In this document: positions 1 to 6,283 of the stretch, in pieces
How the letters are laid out: each line of letters opens with the position of its first letter
Position numbering within the stretch: position 1 is the stretch's first letter
Origin: CAZFIM01 sp964519615
GTDB taxonomy: Bacteria > Chloroflexota > Dehalococcoidia > GIF9 > UBA5629
Assembly: GCA_964519615.1 (NCBI GenBank)
Contig: CAZFIM010000095.1
Span: 1 to 8,604, forward strand
Length of the DNA: 8,604 bases
Reading direction: 5' to 3'
Translations under genes and position numbers: made by a program
Notes under the pieces: model-generated
Database searches by the model: none
What the model was told of the DNA's origin: nothing
The model's input: the letters and a program-made list of their open reading frames with translations, nothing else

Positions 1-1
1 A

Positions 2-775
2 GAATCGCTCATGATTGCCATGCAGACATGGGATTACGAGGGGATGACGTTTGTTCCCAACTTCAACTTTTTTGAATTTATCCCTGAGGAAGAACATTTT
101 AAATGGCAAGCTGATAAATCCTATAAACCTAAAACAGTTCTGCTCGATGAAGTTGAAGCAGGGAAAGTATATGAAATTGTGAATACAAACTTTCACGGGG
201 GAGCAATGGTACGGTATCGCGCAGGGGATATGATACGCATTACTGCTACCCGTAATGAGAAATTCAGTATCGATATTCCTCAAATGGCATTTGAACGCCG
301 TGCCGATGACCTGATAGACCTCGGACTTATTCGTCTTACCGAGAAAGTGATATGGCAGGCTATAGAAAACACTGAAATACCTTACCGTGACTGGACGGCG
401 CGCAAAGAGGTTATTAACGGCAGCCCGACGCTGCACCTCTATATCGAGTTGAAAGATGATTATATCGCCAGCGAAAAAGGTATTGCCACAGCTGTCTATG
501 AACAGATTAAAAAATTGGATGACGGCTTCATTCACTATGACCTTTCCAGTATGGAAAAACTGATAGGTTTCAAGCCTATCGAAGTGAGCATATTACAGAA
601 CGGTTCCTTCAATAACTATATGGCACATAGACAGGCTGAGGGGGCTGACCTCGCGCATTTGAAGCCGCCGCACATCAACCCCGCAGACAGCATCCTTGCC
701 GTTCTGAAGGTTAAGAAACCTGAAGTAGTTATTGAGGAAGTTGAAAAGATTAAGACAAGGACACCTGTATCGTAG
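2..775 (+). CDS. GH3-family acyl-adenylating enzyme, C-terminal part (5' end outside window)
   Basis: The frame is open from base 2, so the ATG at 11 is probably internal and the real start lies upstream. The visible 257 residues resemble the C-terminal half of the GH3 / acyl-acid adenylate-forming family. The opening Q-T-W-D-Y-E-G-M followed by N-F-F-E-F-I-P-E-E is the GH3-type stretch after the nucleotide-binding glycine region. R-Y-R-A-G-D (212-229) corresponds to the conserved Y-R-x-G-D adenylation motif, and F-E-R-R-A-D-D-L-I-D-L-G (about 290-325) to the hinge before the mobile C-terminal subdomain. Members activate a carboxylic acid with ATP and may pass it to an amine or thiol; the substrate cannot be told here. 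The N-terminal ATP-binding motifs are not in view. It ends with TAG at 773-775 and is followed by its own terminator, so it is transcriptionally separate from the next gene. Family call fairly sure; reaction unknown. Confidence 0.7.
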   Translation, partial: ESLMIAMQTWDYEGMTFVPNFNFFEFIPEEEHFKWQADKSYKPKTVLLDEVEAGKVYEIVNTNFHGGAMVRYRAGDMIRITATRNEKFSIDIPQMAFERRADDLIDLGLIRLTEKVIWQAIENTEIPYRDWTARKEVINGSPTLHLYIELKDDYIASEKGIATAVYEQIKKLDDGFIHYDLSSMEKLIGFKPIEVSILQNGSFNNYMAHRQAEGADLAHLKPPHINPADSILAVLKVKKPEVVIEEVEKIKTRTPVS

Positions 776-801
776 TGGATCTCATTGAAAAGCGGGCATT
801 A

Positions 802-845
802 ATAAAGGGGTGGCTGCCGTAAGGCAGCCATTCCCTTTATATTTT
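802..845 (+). terminator. Intrinsic terminator after the GH3-like gene
   Basis: Inner stem TGGCTGCC (811-818) pairs perfectly with GGCAGCCA (823-830) around a GTAA loop. After a small internal loop (810 against 831-832) the outer arms 802-809 and 833-840 pair for another 8 bp. The 3' side runs into a T-rich tract (836-845). It lies 27 bases after the stop codon and insulates the following sensor gene. Confidence 0.9.
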
Positions 846-884
846 CCATAAACTTGTTTTCAGATCGATATGTAAGTACGTAAT

Positions 885-898
885 AGTACTTAAGTACT
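885..898. promoter_or_regulatory. 14-bp perfect palindrome, candidate operator
   Basis: AGTACTTAAGTACT is its own reverse complement and ends two bases before the -35 hexamer at 901. A third related copy, TAAGTAC, sits at 873-879, 18 bases before the TAAGTAC at 891-897. Position and dyad symmetry fit a binding site for a dimeric transcription factor, as activator or repressor. No regulator is encoded in the window, so its identity is unknown. AT-rich palindromes can arise by chance; the related element before the paralogous gene (7443-7450) strengthens the case. Confidence 0.45.
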
Positions 899-900
899 TC

Positions 901-930
901 TTGACAATACGAGAAGCTAAAGGACATAAT
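901..930 (+). promoter_or_regulatory. Sigma-70-type promoter of the GGDEF/HD-GYP sensor gene
   Basis: A consensus -35 TTGACA (901-906) is followed after 18 bases by CATAAT (925-930), a five-of-six match to the -10 consensus. Transcription would start near 937, leaving a leader of about 35 bases before the ATG at 972. The same hexamers with the same spacer and the same distance to the start codon precede the paralog at 7530. Confidence 0.75.
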
Positions 931-971
931 TACTTTTAGATACCTTTACATATAGTCTGAATTGAGGAAAC

Positions 972-3900
972 ATGATAATAAGCAGCATTATTTCGCTTAT
1001 TGCCGCACTGGCTTATATCCCCCTTTTACTCATCCTCATTAGCAACCGCAACTGGCAAAAACAGCAAAAGCTTTTTGCCGTTTATCTTGTTGCGGCCATG
1101 CTCTGGAGTTTAAGCGCATTTTTGCTTCGGTCACAGTACTTGCAGGATTACAAACTGTTGTTATTCAAGCTGACAATGTGCTTCTTTATCTGGCTGATAG
1201 TACAGTATCTTTATTTCCTGCGTACGTATCTCCACGGCAAAGGCGGGTGGCTGCTTTATGTGGGGTATATTCTGCTGGCGACGGTAATCATCGGTGCGGC
1301 ATTGGACTATATGCCGCAGGATTTATATGTCGGCAATGGTATCGTAACGCCCACACTGGGGCCGTGGCTACTGGTAATCTCCGTTGTTCCTTTTCTAATA
1401 TTGTTTGTGCTGATATACGATCTGGTGCTTAAAATGCGCGTTTCATCAGACCCGCTTGAGCATGACCGGATAATATACTTTATGACCGGGCTTTCCATCG
1501 TAACGATTCTGGCAGTTACGGGGCTCACCGGCATCGGTGATAGATTCCCGCTCATTCAGCTGGGGCATATGGTTAATGCCCTGCTATTGACATATGCCAC
1601 TTTAAAGTATCGTATACTTGACATGAACTTTATCGTACGGCGCGGCCTGGTCTATGCAGCGATGATCTGTATTGCACTTACCGTATTTTTTGTATGGAAT
1701 GCTATCGTTTATTTGTTATTCAATGTGCCTGTGAGCCTGCTTTCCTCAATGGTCGTTATGTGCTTGATGCTGGGCACATGCGCTCTTTTCTGGGTGCGGG
1801 CGAGAATATACTTATACAGGAAGATTGATGAGATATTTTATGGTGAAAGCTATGATGATAGACAGGAGCTTTCAAACTTTTTACTACAGGGAATAAGCAA
1901 TGTCTTCAGTCTGCAGGAATTTGGTGAGAGCCTGTTGCCTCCATTGGTCAAGATAATAAACTGTCAGCAGGCATATATGCTTCTTCCTGAAACCGGAAGC
2001 GGCGATTTTGTAATAGGCTTTACAGAGCCGCCTCTTGAGACCGAAAGGTCATTACGCGTCAAGAACGATAGTCCGATATTGGCATGGTTGAGCAAGCATA
2101 ACCGTTACTTGAATAGAGAAAACCTGGATATTTTGCCGGAATTTCGCGGCTTATGGGGCAGTGAGAAACAGGATATAAAAGATAACAGCATTGAGGTGTT
2201 TTTCCCTTTGCTCAGCCGGGGCAAGCTTGCCGGGATTTTGGCGTTGAGCCAGAAAAAATCAGGCAAGTATTCCCTTGAGAATGTCAATTATATCGAAGGC
2301 ATCGCAAATAGAGTGGCAATGAGTCTGGAAAAAGAATATCTGCAGGCGGAACTCAGAAAGAGTGAACAGGAATTGTCCCTTATAAATAAACTTGCGGGAG
2401 TCATGACCTCCAGTCTCAATATTCAAGATGTGTACGATACGTTTATCGAGGGCTTGAAAGAGGTTATTGAGGTAGATTTTGCCTCTGTAACGCTGGTTGA
2501 ACAAAGGGAGCTTGTGTATTCTGCGCTCTTCTCATCTGTGGGTTCAGCATGGAGTGTTGGAGATGCAGTACCTTTAAAAGGTACTGCGACAGATTGGGTT
2601 GCGATCAATAAAAAGAGTATTTCTGAAGCGAACCTCACCCGGGATAGAATGTTTATAGAGAGCAGAGACCTCCATAATCGTGGTATCAACTCGGTAGTGT
2701 ATCTGCCTTTGATAACCAAAGGTGAAGGTATAGGTACCCTGACAATAGCTAGCAAGAATGTTGATGCTTATTCGCAGGCGCAGATATATTTGCTTGAACG
2801 TCTGGCATTCCAGATATCCACCTCGGTGGCCAATGCACAGCTCTATGCACGCGCTGAGCAAAGGGCAAGGATAGATGAATTGACCGGTTTGTTCAACCGC
2901 CGGCATTTTGATGAAATTCTGCAACAGGAGATTGAGCGTCATTCCCGCTACGGTAGTATGATCTCACTGGTATTTATGGACTTGGACAGCTTTAAGAATT
3001 ACAACGATACAAAAGGCCATATTGCCGGTGATAAATTACTGGCGCAAATAGGGAACTTGCTCAATGCCACCATCAGGAATATCGATCTCGCTTTCAGGTA
3101 TGGGGGAGATGAGTTCGCTATCATTATGCCCCATACATCCGGAGATGATACCTACCTTGTAACCGAACGTATACGAGAAAAGTTGGTTGCAGAGATGACG
3201 GAGCGCAAGATTGCTGTATCTGCCAGTTTCGGAATCGCATCCTGGCCGGGAGATGGATTGACCTCCGATGATATAGTCAACGGTGCAGACCGAGCGCTCT
3301 ATTATGCCAAACGGACCGGCGGGAACAGATCTTGCAGAATATCTCAAACCCTGATGGCTCTTTCTGACAATGAGACATCATCAACTGCCGAGCAGGAGAC
3401 TTTGAATACTATATACGCCCTGGCAGCAACGATCGAAGCGAGGGACCTCTATACATACGGTCATTCCAGAAAGGTGCGAACTTATGCCGTTGCTCTGGCA
3501 GAGGCTTTGAAACTGCCGCCGGAGAAAGTAGCTGTTGTCAGTCACGCGGCTCTTCTACATGATATAGGTAAAATCGGTATTTACGATGAAGTGCTGAATA
3601 AACCCGGCAAATTCAATATGCAGGAAATGGAGATAATCAAGACGCATCCTCAACTTTCTCGTACGATTGTAGCGCATGTGCCGAGTTTAACCCCCTGTTT
3701 ACCTGCAATATTGCATCATCATGAGCGTTGGGACGGCGAAGGATATCCCGGAGGATTGAAAGGTGATGCCATACCGCTGGAAGCACGCATTTTAACCATT
3801 GCAGATTCATTCGATGCCATGACCTCTTTAAGACCGTACCGCGCACCGATGAGCTATAAGGAAGCCGTTGAAGAATTAAAGCGCTGTTCCGGCACACAAT

Positions 3901-4001
3901 TTGACCCCGTTCTGGTAGAAGCTTTTCTCCCTATTGCGCTCACGGTATCCCCGGAGGATGTTATGGTTGGACAAACACCGGATAACCGCTATATCGATTA
4001 A
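972..4001 (+). CDS. Membrane sensor with 7TM-type, two GAF-like, GGDEF and HD-GYP domains
   Basis: A 1009-residue cyclic-di-GMP turnover protein. Residues 1-213 hold about seven hydrophobic segments like the N-terminal 7TM region of sensor kinases; two more follow (about 225-250, 252-275). Two GAF-like regions (about 300-455 and 475-625) are joined by a helical linker rich in E, K and Q. The GGDEF domain (about 632-795) has the metal-binding M-D-L-D-S-F-K (669-675), the product-inhibition site R-N-I-D (702-705) and an intact G-G-D-E-F (711-715), so diguanylate cyclase activity is expected. The HD-GYP domain (about 808-1000) keeps H831, H863-D864, H892, HHH at 915-917 and G924-Y925-P926, so c-di-GMP hydrolysis is expected too. 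There is no histidine kinase module. The start at 972 has GAGG at 964-967, only 4 bases away, but the first transmembrane helix begins immediately and no better start is seen. The sensed signal is unknown. Confidence 0.93.
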   Translation: MIISSIISLIAALAYIPLLLILISNRNWQKQQKLFAVYLVAAMLWSLSAFLLRSQYLQDYKLLLFKLTMCFFIWLIVQYLYFLRTYLHGKGGWLLYVGYILLATVIIGAALDYMPQDLYVGNGIVTPTLGPWLLVISVVPFLILFVLIYDLVLKMRVSSDPLEHDRIIYFMTGLSIVTILAVTGLTGIGDRFPLIQLGHMVNALLLTYATLKYRILDMNFIVRRGLVYAAMICIALTVFFVWNAIVYLLFNVPVSLLSSMVVMCLMLGTCALFWVRARIYLYRKIDEIFYGESYDDRQELSNFLLQGISNVFSLQEFGESLLPPLVKIINCQQAYMLLPETGSGDFVIGFTEPPLETERSLRVKNDSPILAWLSKHNRYLNRENLDILPEFRGLWGSEKQDIKDNSIEVFFPLLSRGKLAGILALSQKKSGKYSLENVNYIEGIANRVAMSLEKEYLQAELRKSEQELSLINKLAGVMTSSLNIQDVYDTFIEGLKEVIEVDFASVTLVEQRELVYSALFSSVGSAWSVGDAVPLKGTATDWVAINKKSISEANLTRDRMFIESRDLHNRGINSVVYLPLITKGEGIGTLTIASKNVDAYSQAQIYLLERLAFQISTSVANAQLYARAEQRARIDELTGLFNRRHFDEILQQEIERHSRYGSMISLVFMDLDSFKNYNDTKGHIAGDKLLAQIGNLLNATIRNIDLAFRYGGDEFAIIMPHTSGDDTYLVTERIREKLVAEMTERKIAVSASFGIASWPGDGLTSDDIVNGADRALYYAKRTGGNRSCRISQTLMALSDNETSSTAEQETLNTIYALAATIEARDLYTYGHSRKVRTYAVALAEALKLPPEKVAVVSHAALLHDIGKIGIYDEVLNKPGKFNMQEMEIIKTHPQLSRTIVAHVPSLTPCLPAILHHHERWDGEGYPGGLKGDAIPLEARILTIADSFDAMTSLRPYRAPMSYKEAVEELKRCSGTQFDPVLVEAFLPIALTVSPEDVMVGQTPDNRYID

Positions 4002-4029
4002 TAAGCCATTCGTTTGTTACCTGAATAAT

Positions 4030-4059
4030 TTGAGCATAAAACATATTCTATGTTATGAT
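4030..4059 (+). promoter_or_regulatory. Probable promoter of the riboswitch leader and mod operon
   Basis: TTGAGC (4030-4035) and TATGAT (4054-4059) are separated by 18 bases, and TGT directly before the -10 makes an extended -10 element (TGnTATGAT). Initiation near 4066 would start the transcript about 20 bases before the aptamer. The next convincing stop to transcription is the leader terminator at 4215-4250. Confidence 0.6.
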
Positions 4060-4083
4060 TACGGAAACTGAATAAGGGAACGG

Positions 4084-4193
4084 ACTCTAAGCTAGAATAC
4101 CTGAAGCGTTTTGTATGGTATCTAGCCGGAGGGCTGAAAAAGCCCCAACGTTGTCATTGGAAACGATGGCAATTCCCGTGATTGGAAAGGAGA
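4084..4193 (+). ncRNA. Moco (molybdenum cofactor) riboswitch aptamer
   Basis: The region matches the Moco RNA motif as I recall it from the E. coli moaA leader: it opens with ACTCTA (4084-4089) and closes with TTCCCGTGATTGGAAAGGAG (4173-4192), close to the E. coli ending CTCCCGTATCTGGAAAGG. CTCT (4085-4088) and GGAG (4189-4192) can form the closing stem P1. Inside are three hairpins: GCTAGAATACC (4091-4101) with GGTATCTAGC (4117-4126), one bulged A; GGGCT (4131-4135) with AGCCC (4141-4145); and TTGTCATTG (4151-4159) with CGATGGCAA (4164-4172) closed by a GAAA tetraloop. The downstream genes are molybdate/tungstate uptake genes, a known target class of this riboswitch. Ligand is molybdenum cofactor or its tungsten analogue; the sequence alone does not decide. 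Confidence 0.78.
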
Positions 4194-4214
4194 AATTATG
4201 TTTTGGTTATTCTT

Positions 4215-4250
4215 AGAGTGCTTTATTGATATGAAGCACTCTTTCTTTTT
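4215..4250 (+). terminator. Leader terminator, likely riboswitch expression platform
   Basis: AGAGTGCTT (4215-4223) pairs perfectly with AAGCACTCT (4234-4242), and the stem can extend inward by a few pairs. A run TTTCTTTTT follows (4242-4250). It starts 22 bases after the aptamer and lies about 90 bases before modA, so it is an attenuator and not the end of a gene. Ligand binding would be expected to favour it and switch modABC off. Confidence 0.85.
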
Positions 4251-4257
4251 ACCTCGC

Positions 4258-4324
4258 CTGTAGTTCCATTGACCCCCATGTTTCTTATCGGTAAATGATT
4301 TTTCTATTTTCAATTGAACTACAG
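4258..4324 (+). promoter_or_regulatory. Long stem-loop between the attenuator and the modA ribosome binding site
   Basis: CTGTAGTTC (4258-4266) is the exact reverse complement of GAACTACAG (4316-4324), and after one mismatch ATTG (4268-4271) pairs with CAAT (4311-4314): 13 pairs around a 39-base loop. The 3' arm ends at the first base of the modA ribosome binding site GAGAGGAG (4324-4331). It may stabilise the read-through mRNA or control ribosome access, or be the footprint of a small mobile element; no function is shown. Confidence 0.6.
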
Positions 4325-4338
4325 AGAGGAGTATTGGA

Positions 4339-5133
4339 ATGAAAAAATCGGCTTTTGTTTACGTATTATTTATTGCTGCGCTCTTACTTGCGGTAATGGG
4401 TATTTCAGGTTGTCGAGCAAAAGATGAAGCTCCGCAATCGATAATGGTATACAGCGGCGCAGGTTTAAGAAAACCGATGGATGAGATTGGCACTGCTTTT
4501 CAAAAAAAGTACAATGTTACTGTTCAATACAATTACACCGGTTCGGGAGCGCAATTGAGCCAGATGGAATTGACCCGTGAGGGCGATGCTTTTATGCCTG
4601 GTGCGGCTATGTATCTGGATACTGCTGAGGAAAAAGGCTTTGTCAGTTACAGGCAGAACATCGCTTATCATATACCGGTGATAATAGTTCCCAAAGGAAA
4701 TCCGGCGGCTATCACAGGTCTAGAAGATCTTGCCCGTCCCGGGGTAAAATTGGTATGGGGTGATCCTGAGGTAGCGGCTATCGGGAAAACAGGAATAGGC
4801 ATTTTAAAGAAAGCCGGTATTTATGATGATGCCTGGGCTAATGTAATAGCAACTTTCCCGACTATGAATGAAGTAATGACTCAGATAGCTCTTGGGCAAG
4901 CTGACGCAGCTATAAACTGGTGGGATACGGTGAAATTTGTTGAAGAGGTCGAGGTTATCCAGATACCCAAAGAAAAGAATGACATCAAACTTATTCCCAT
5001 CGGCGTTCTTACATTCTCAAAGTTTCCGGAAACAGCCAGGCAATTCGTAGATTATTGCGCCTCCAGTCAGGGGAAAGACATATTTGTAAAGCATGGATTT
5101 GTAACCTATCCTGATTCGGAGTATGGGAACTAG
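4339..5133 (+). CDS. modA: Molybdate/tungstate ABC transporter substrate-binding lipoprotein
   Basis: A 264-residue extracytoplasmic solute-binding protein, close to the usual ModA length. Residues 1-24 form a lipoprotein signal peptide: M-K-K, a hydrophobic core, then the lipobox G-I-S-G-C with C25 as the lipidated residue, so the mature protein is membrane-anchored. The first lobe begins at about 36 with V-Y-S-G-A-G-L-R-K-P-M, the anion-contacting loop of the ModA fold. G-D-P-E-V-A-A-I-G (D142) matches the D-P-x-x-x-x-x-G segment, and N-W-W-D (193-196) lies in the hinge region. The start at 4339 has a strong GAGAGGAG (4324-4331) seven bases upstream. The gene sits behind a Moco riboswitch and is followed by modB and modC. 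Molybdate versus tungstate specificity cannot be read from the sequence; a TupA/WtpA-like role is possible. Family assignment secure. Confidence 0.9.
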   Translation: MKKSAFVYVLFIAALLLAVMGISGCRAKDEAPQSIMVYSGAGLRKPMDEIGTAFQKKYNVTVQYNYTGSGAQLSQMELTREGDAFMPGAAMYLDTAEEKGFVSYRQNIAYHIPVIIVPKGNPAAITGLEDLARPGVKLVWGDPEVAAIGKTGIGILKKAGIYDDAWANVIATFPTMNEVMTQIALGQADAAINWWDTVKFVEEVEVIQIPKEKNDIKLIPIGVLTFSKFPETARQFVDYCASSQGKDIFVKHGFVTYPDSEYGN

Positions 5134-5472
5134 ATCAGATAGCATGAATGAGGTCGAGGCAAGAGGGTTTGTCGATTAAAGCAACAAATGTATCCTCAAG
5201 TACGGCAAAGCCCCGCTTTTCCGCGAGGATAATAGCGCTCGTGCAGCGCTGTATTATTCCGGTCAACAGAGAGAATATGGGAATGTTGTTCAGATTCGGA
5301 GGGGTTGTGGGGGATTGCAGGCTTTTCTTGTCTTGCCCTCATCTGAAATTTCAACCGCAGAGCAAGTCCCATAGGCCGTGGTTGGCTGTCGCTATCGGCA
5401 GTATGGAAAAAAGTAACAGGCTTTGAAACAGATCTTGAATTATATAGGGGAAGGAATTCCACTACTACACTA
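5134..5472 (+). other. 339-base modA-modB spacer, possibly a decayed small gene
   Basis: No convincing gene is seen. A frame open from 5148 to 5426 (92 codons) has an unnatural-looking composition and no ribosome binding site. A second frame, starting with a short ATG reading frame at 5144 that stops at 5177-5179, then runs open from 5180 to 5371, giving a more protein-like stretch (for example A-R-A-A-L-Y-Y-S-G) before TAG at 5372. A third frame is open from 5347 into modB without an ATG, GTG or TTG before 5473. Shifts between frames like this fit a degraded gene, but no family was recognised. It also contains the stem-loop at 5227-5260. AGGGGAAGGA (5446-5455) is the only ribosome-binding-like sequence near modB. 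Confidence 0.35.
5227..5260 (+). repeat. Imperfect inverted repeat (stem-loop) in the modA-modB spacer
   Basis: GGATAATAGCGCT (5227-5239) pairs with 5245-5260 over 13 bp, interrupted by a 2-base bulge (5250-5251) and a 1-base bulge (5258), around the loop CGTGC. No T tract follows, so it is not an intrinsic terminator. It could protect the modA transcript from 3' decay or mark a processing site between modA and modBC. Confidence 0.5.
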
Positions 5473-6273
5473 ATGTTTAAAAAAGTAAACGATCTCCATT
5501 TTAAGATTATTGTCTACATTTTTTGTGCCGTTATCGGCTTACTGATTACGGCGTCGCTTTTAAGCCTGATAACGCATACTACATTTAAGGCTTTTATTGA
5601 TAGCGTACTTACAGAGGAAATCCAGTTTGCTATAAGGATGAGCCTTGTAACCTCAATTTCGTCTACTCTACTTTGCATCATTTTTACCGTACCTGCTGCC
5701 TATGCACTTACCCGTTTTCATTTCTGGGGGAGGAATATCGTTAACGCCGTCCTTGAGCTGCCGCTGGCGCTGCCTCCAGTAGTGGCCGGCCTTGCGCTCC
5801 TGATACTATTCGGAGCCAGCGGTTTCGGCAAGGCTCTTGCTGATGCCGGAATCAAGTTTGTTTTTACACCGCAGGGCATTGTTATGGCCCAATTCTTCGT
5901 CATTTTCCCCTTTATGTACCGCGTGATGAAATCAACTTTTCAGGGCATTAATCCACGCTATGAACACGTGGCCAAGACATTAGGATGCAACGAGTTGGAG
6001 ACATTCAGAAGGGTGACTTTGCCTATGTCACGTAACGGACTGCTCGCCGGTACCGTCATCGCCTGGTGCCGGGGTATGGGAGAGTTCGGTGCAGCTTTAA
6101 TGTTGGCAGGGGCGACACGTTTGAAAACAGAGACGCTGCCCAGCGCACTCTATCTTAACTTGACCAGCGGAGATCTTACCTTGGCAATTGCCGCGGCAAC
6201 GATACTCATTGCTATTGCCTTTATAGCACTGGTAATCTTTGAGAAAGCGAGCGGAACAGCCCGTGTTTTTTGA
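5473..6273 (+). CDS. modB: Molybdate/tungstate ABC transporter permease
   Basis: A 266-residue inner-membrane permease of the ModB/CysT type that forms the homodimeric channel of the importer. Hydrophobic segments lie at about 10-34, 55-80, 90-115, 133-152, 190-213 and 238-258. The cytoplasmic coupling loop (about 163-184, Y-E-H-V-A-K-T-L-G-C-N-E then F-R-R-V-T-L-P) is the EAA motif that contacts ModC, and G-M-G-E-F-G-A (about 202-208) is typical of this permease class. The ATG at 5473 is the only sensible start, because the frame upstream has no ATG, GTG or TTG. The best ribosome binding sequence, AGGGGAAGGA, ends 17 bases before it, which is unusually far. It lies 339 bases after modA but only 10 bases before modC, so expression may be weaker than, or uncoupled from, modA. 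Confidence 0.9.
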   Translation: MFKKVNDLHFKIIVYIFCAVIGLLITASLLSLITHTTFKAFIDSVLTEEIQFAIRMSLVTSISSTLLCIIFTVPAAYALTRFHFWGRNIVNAVLELPLALPPVVAGLALLILFGASGFGKALADAGIKFVFTPQGIVMAQFFVIFPFMYRVMKSTFQGINPRYEHVAKTLGCNELETFRRVTLPMSRNGLLAGTVIAWCRGMGEFGAALMLAGATRLKTETLPSALYLNLTSGDLTLAIAAATILIAIAFIALVIFEKASGTARVF

Positions 6274-6283
6274 GAGCCGAACG

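Noticed and set aside
2574..2942. 122-codon open frame on the minus strand
   Set aside because: Lies wholly within the GAF/GGDEF region of a secure gene on the other strand and shows no domain or start signal.
4084..4193. c-di-GMP riboswitch, suggested by the neighbouring GGDEF/HD-GYP gene
   Set aside because: Neither the class I nor the class II conserved core is seen; the ends of the element match the Moco motif and the downstream genes are mod genes.
5148..5426. 92-codon open frame between modA and modB
   Set aside because: No ribosome binding site, no recognisable domain, composition rich in R, S and C unlike the neighbours; overlapped by an equally long frame on the opposite strand.
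6239..6283. Upstream ATG as the modC start
   Set aside because: It would add 15 residues with no ABC homology and overlap modB by 35 bases; ATG 6284 fits the family start and has GAGAG upstream.
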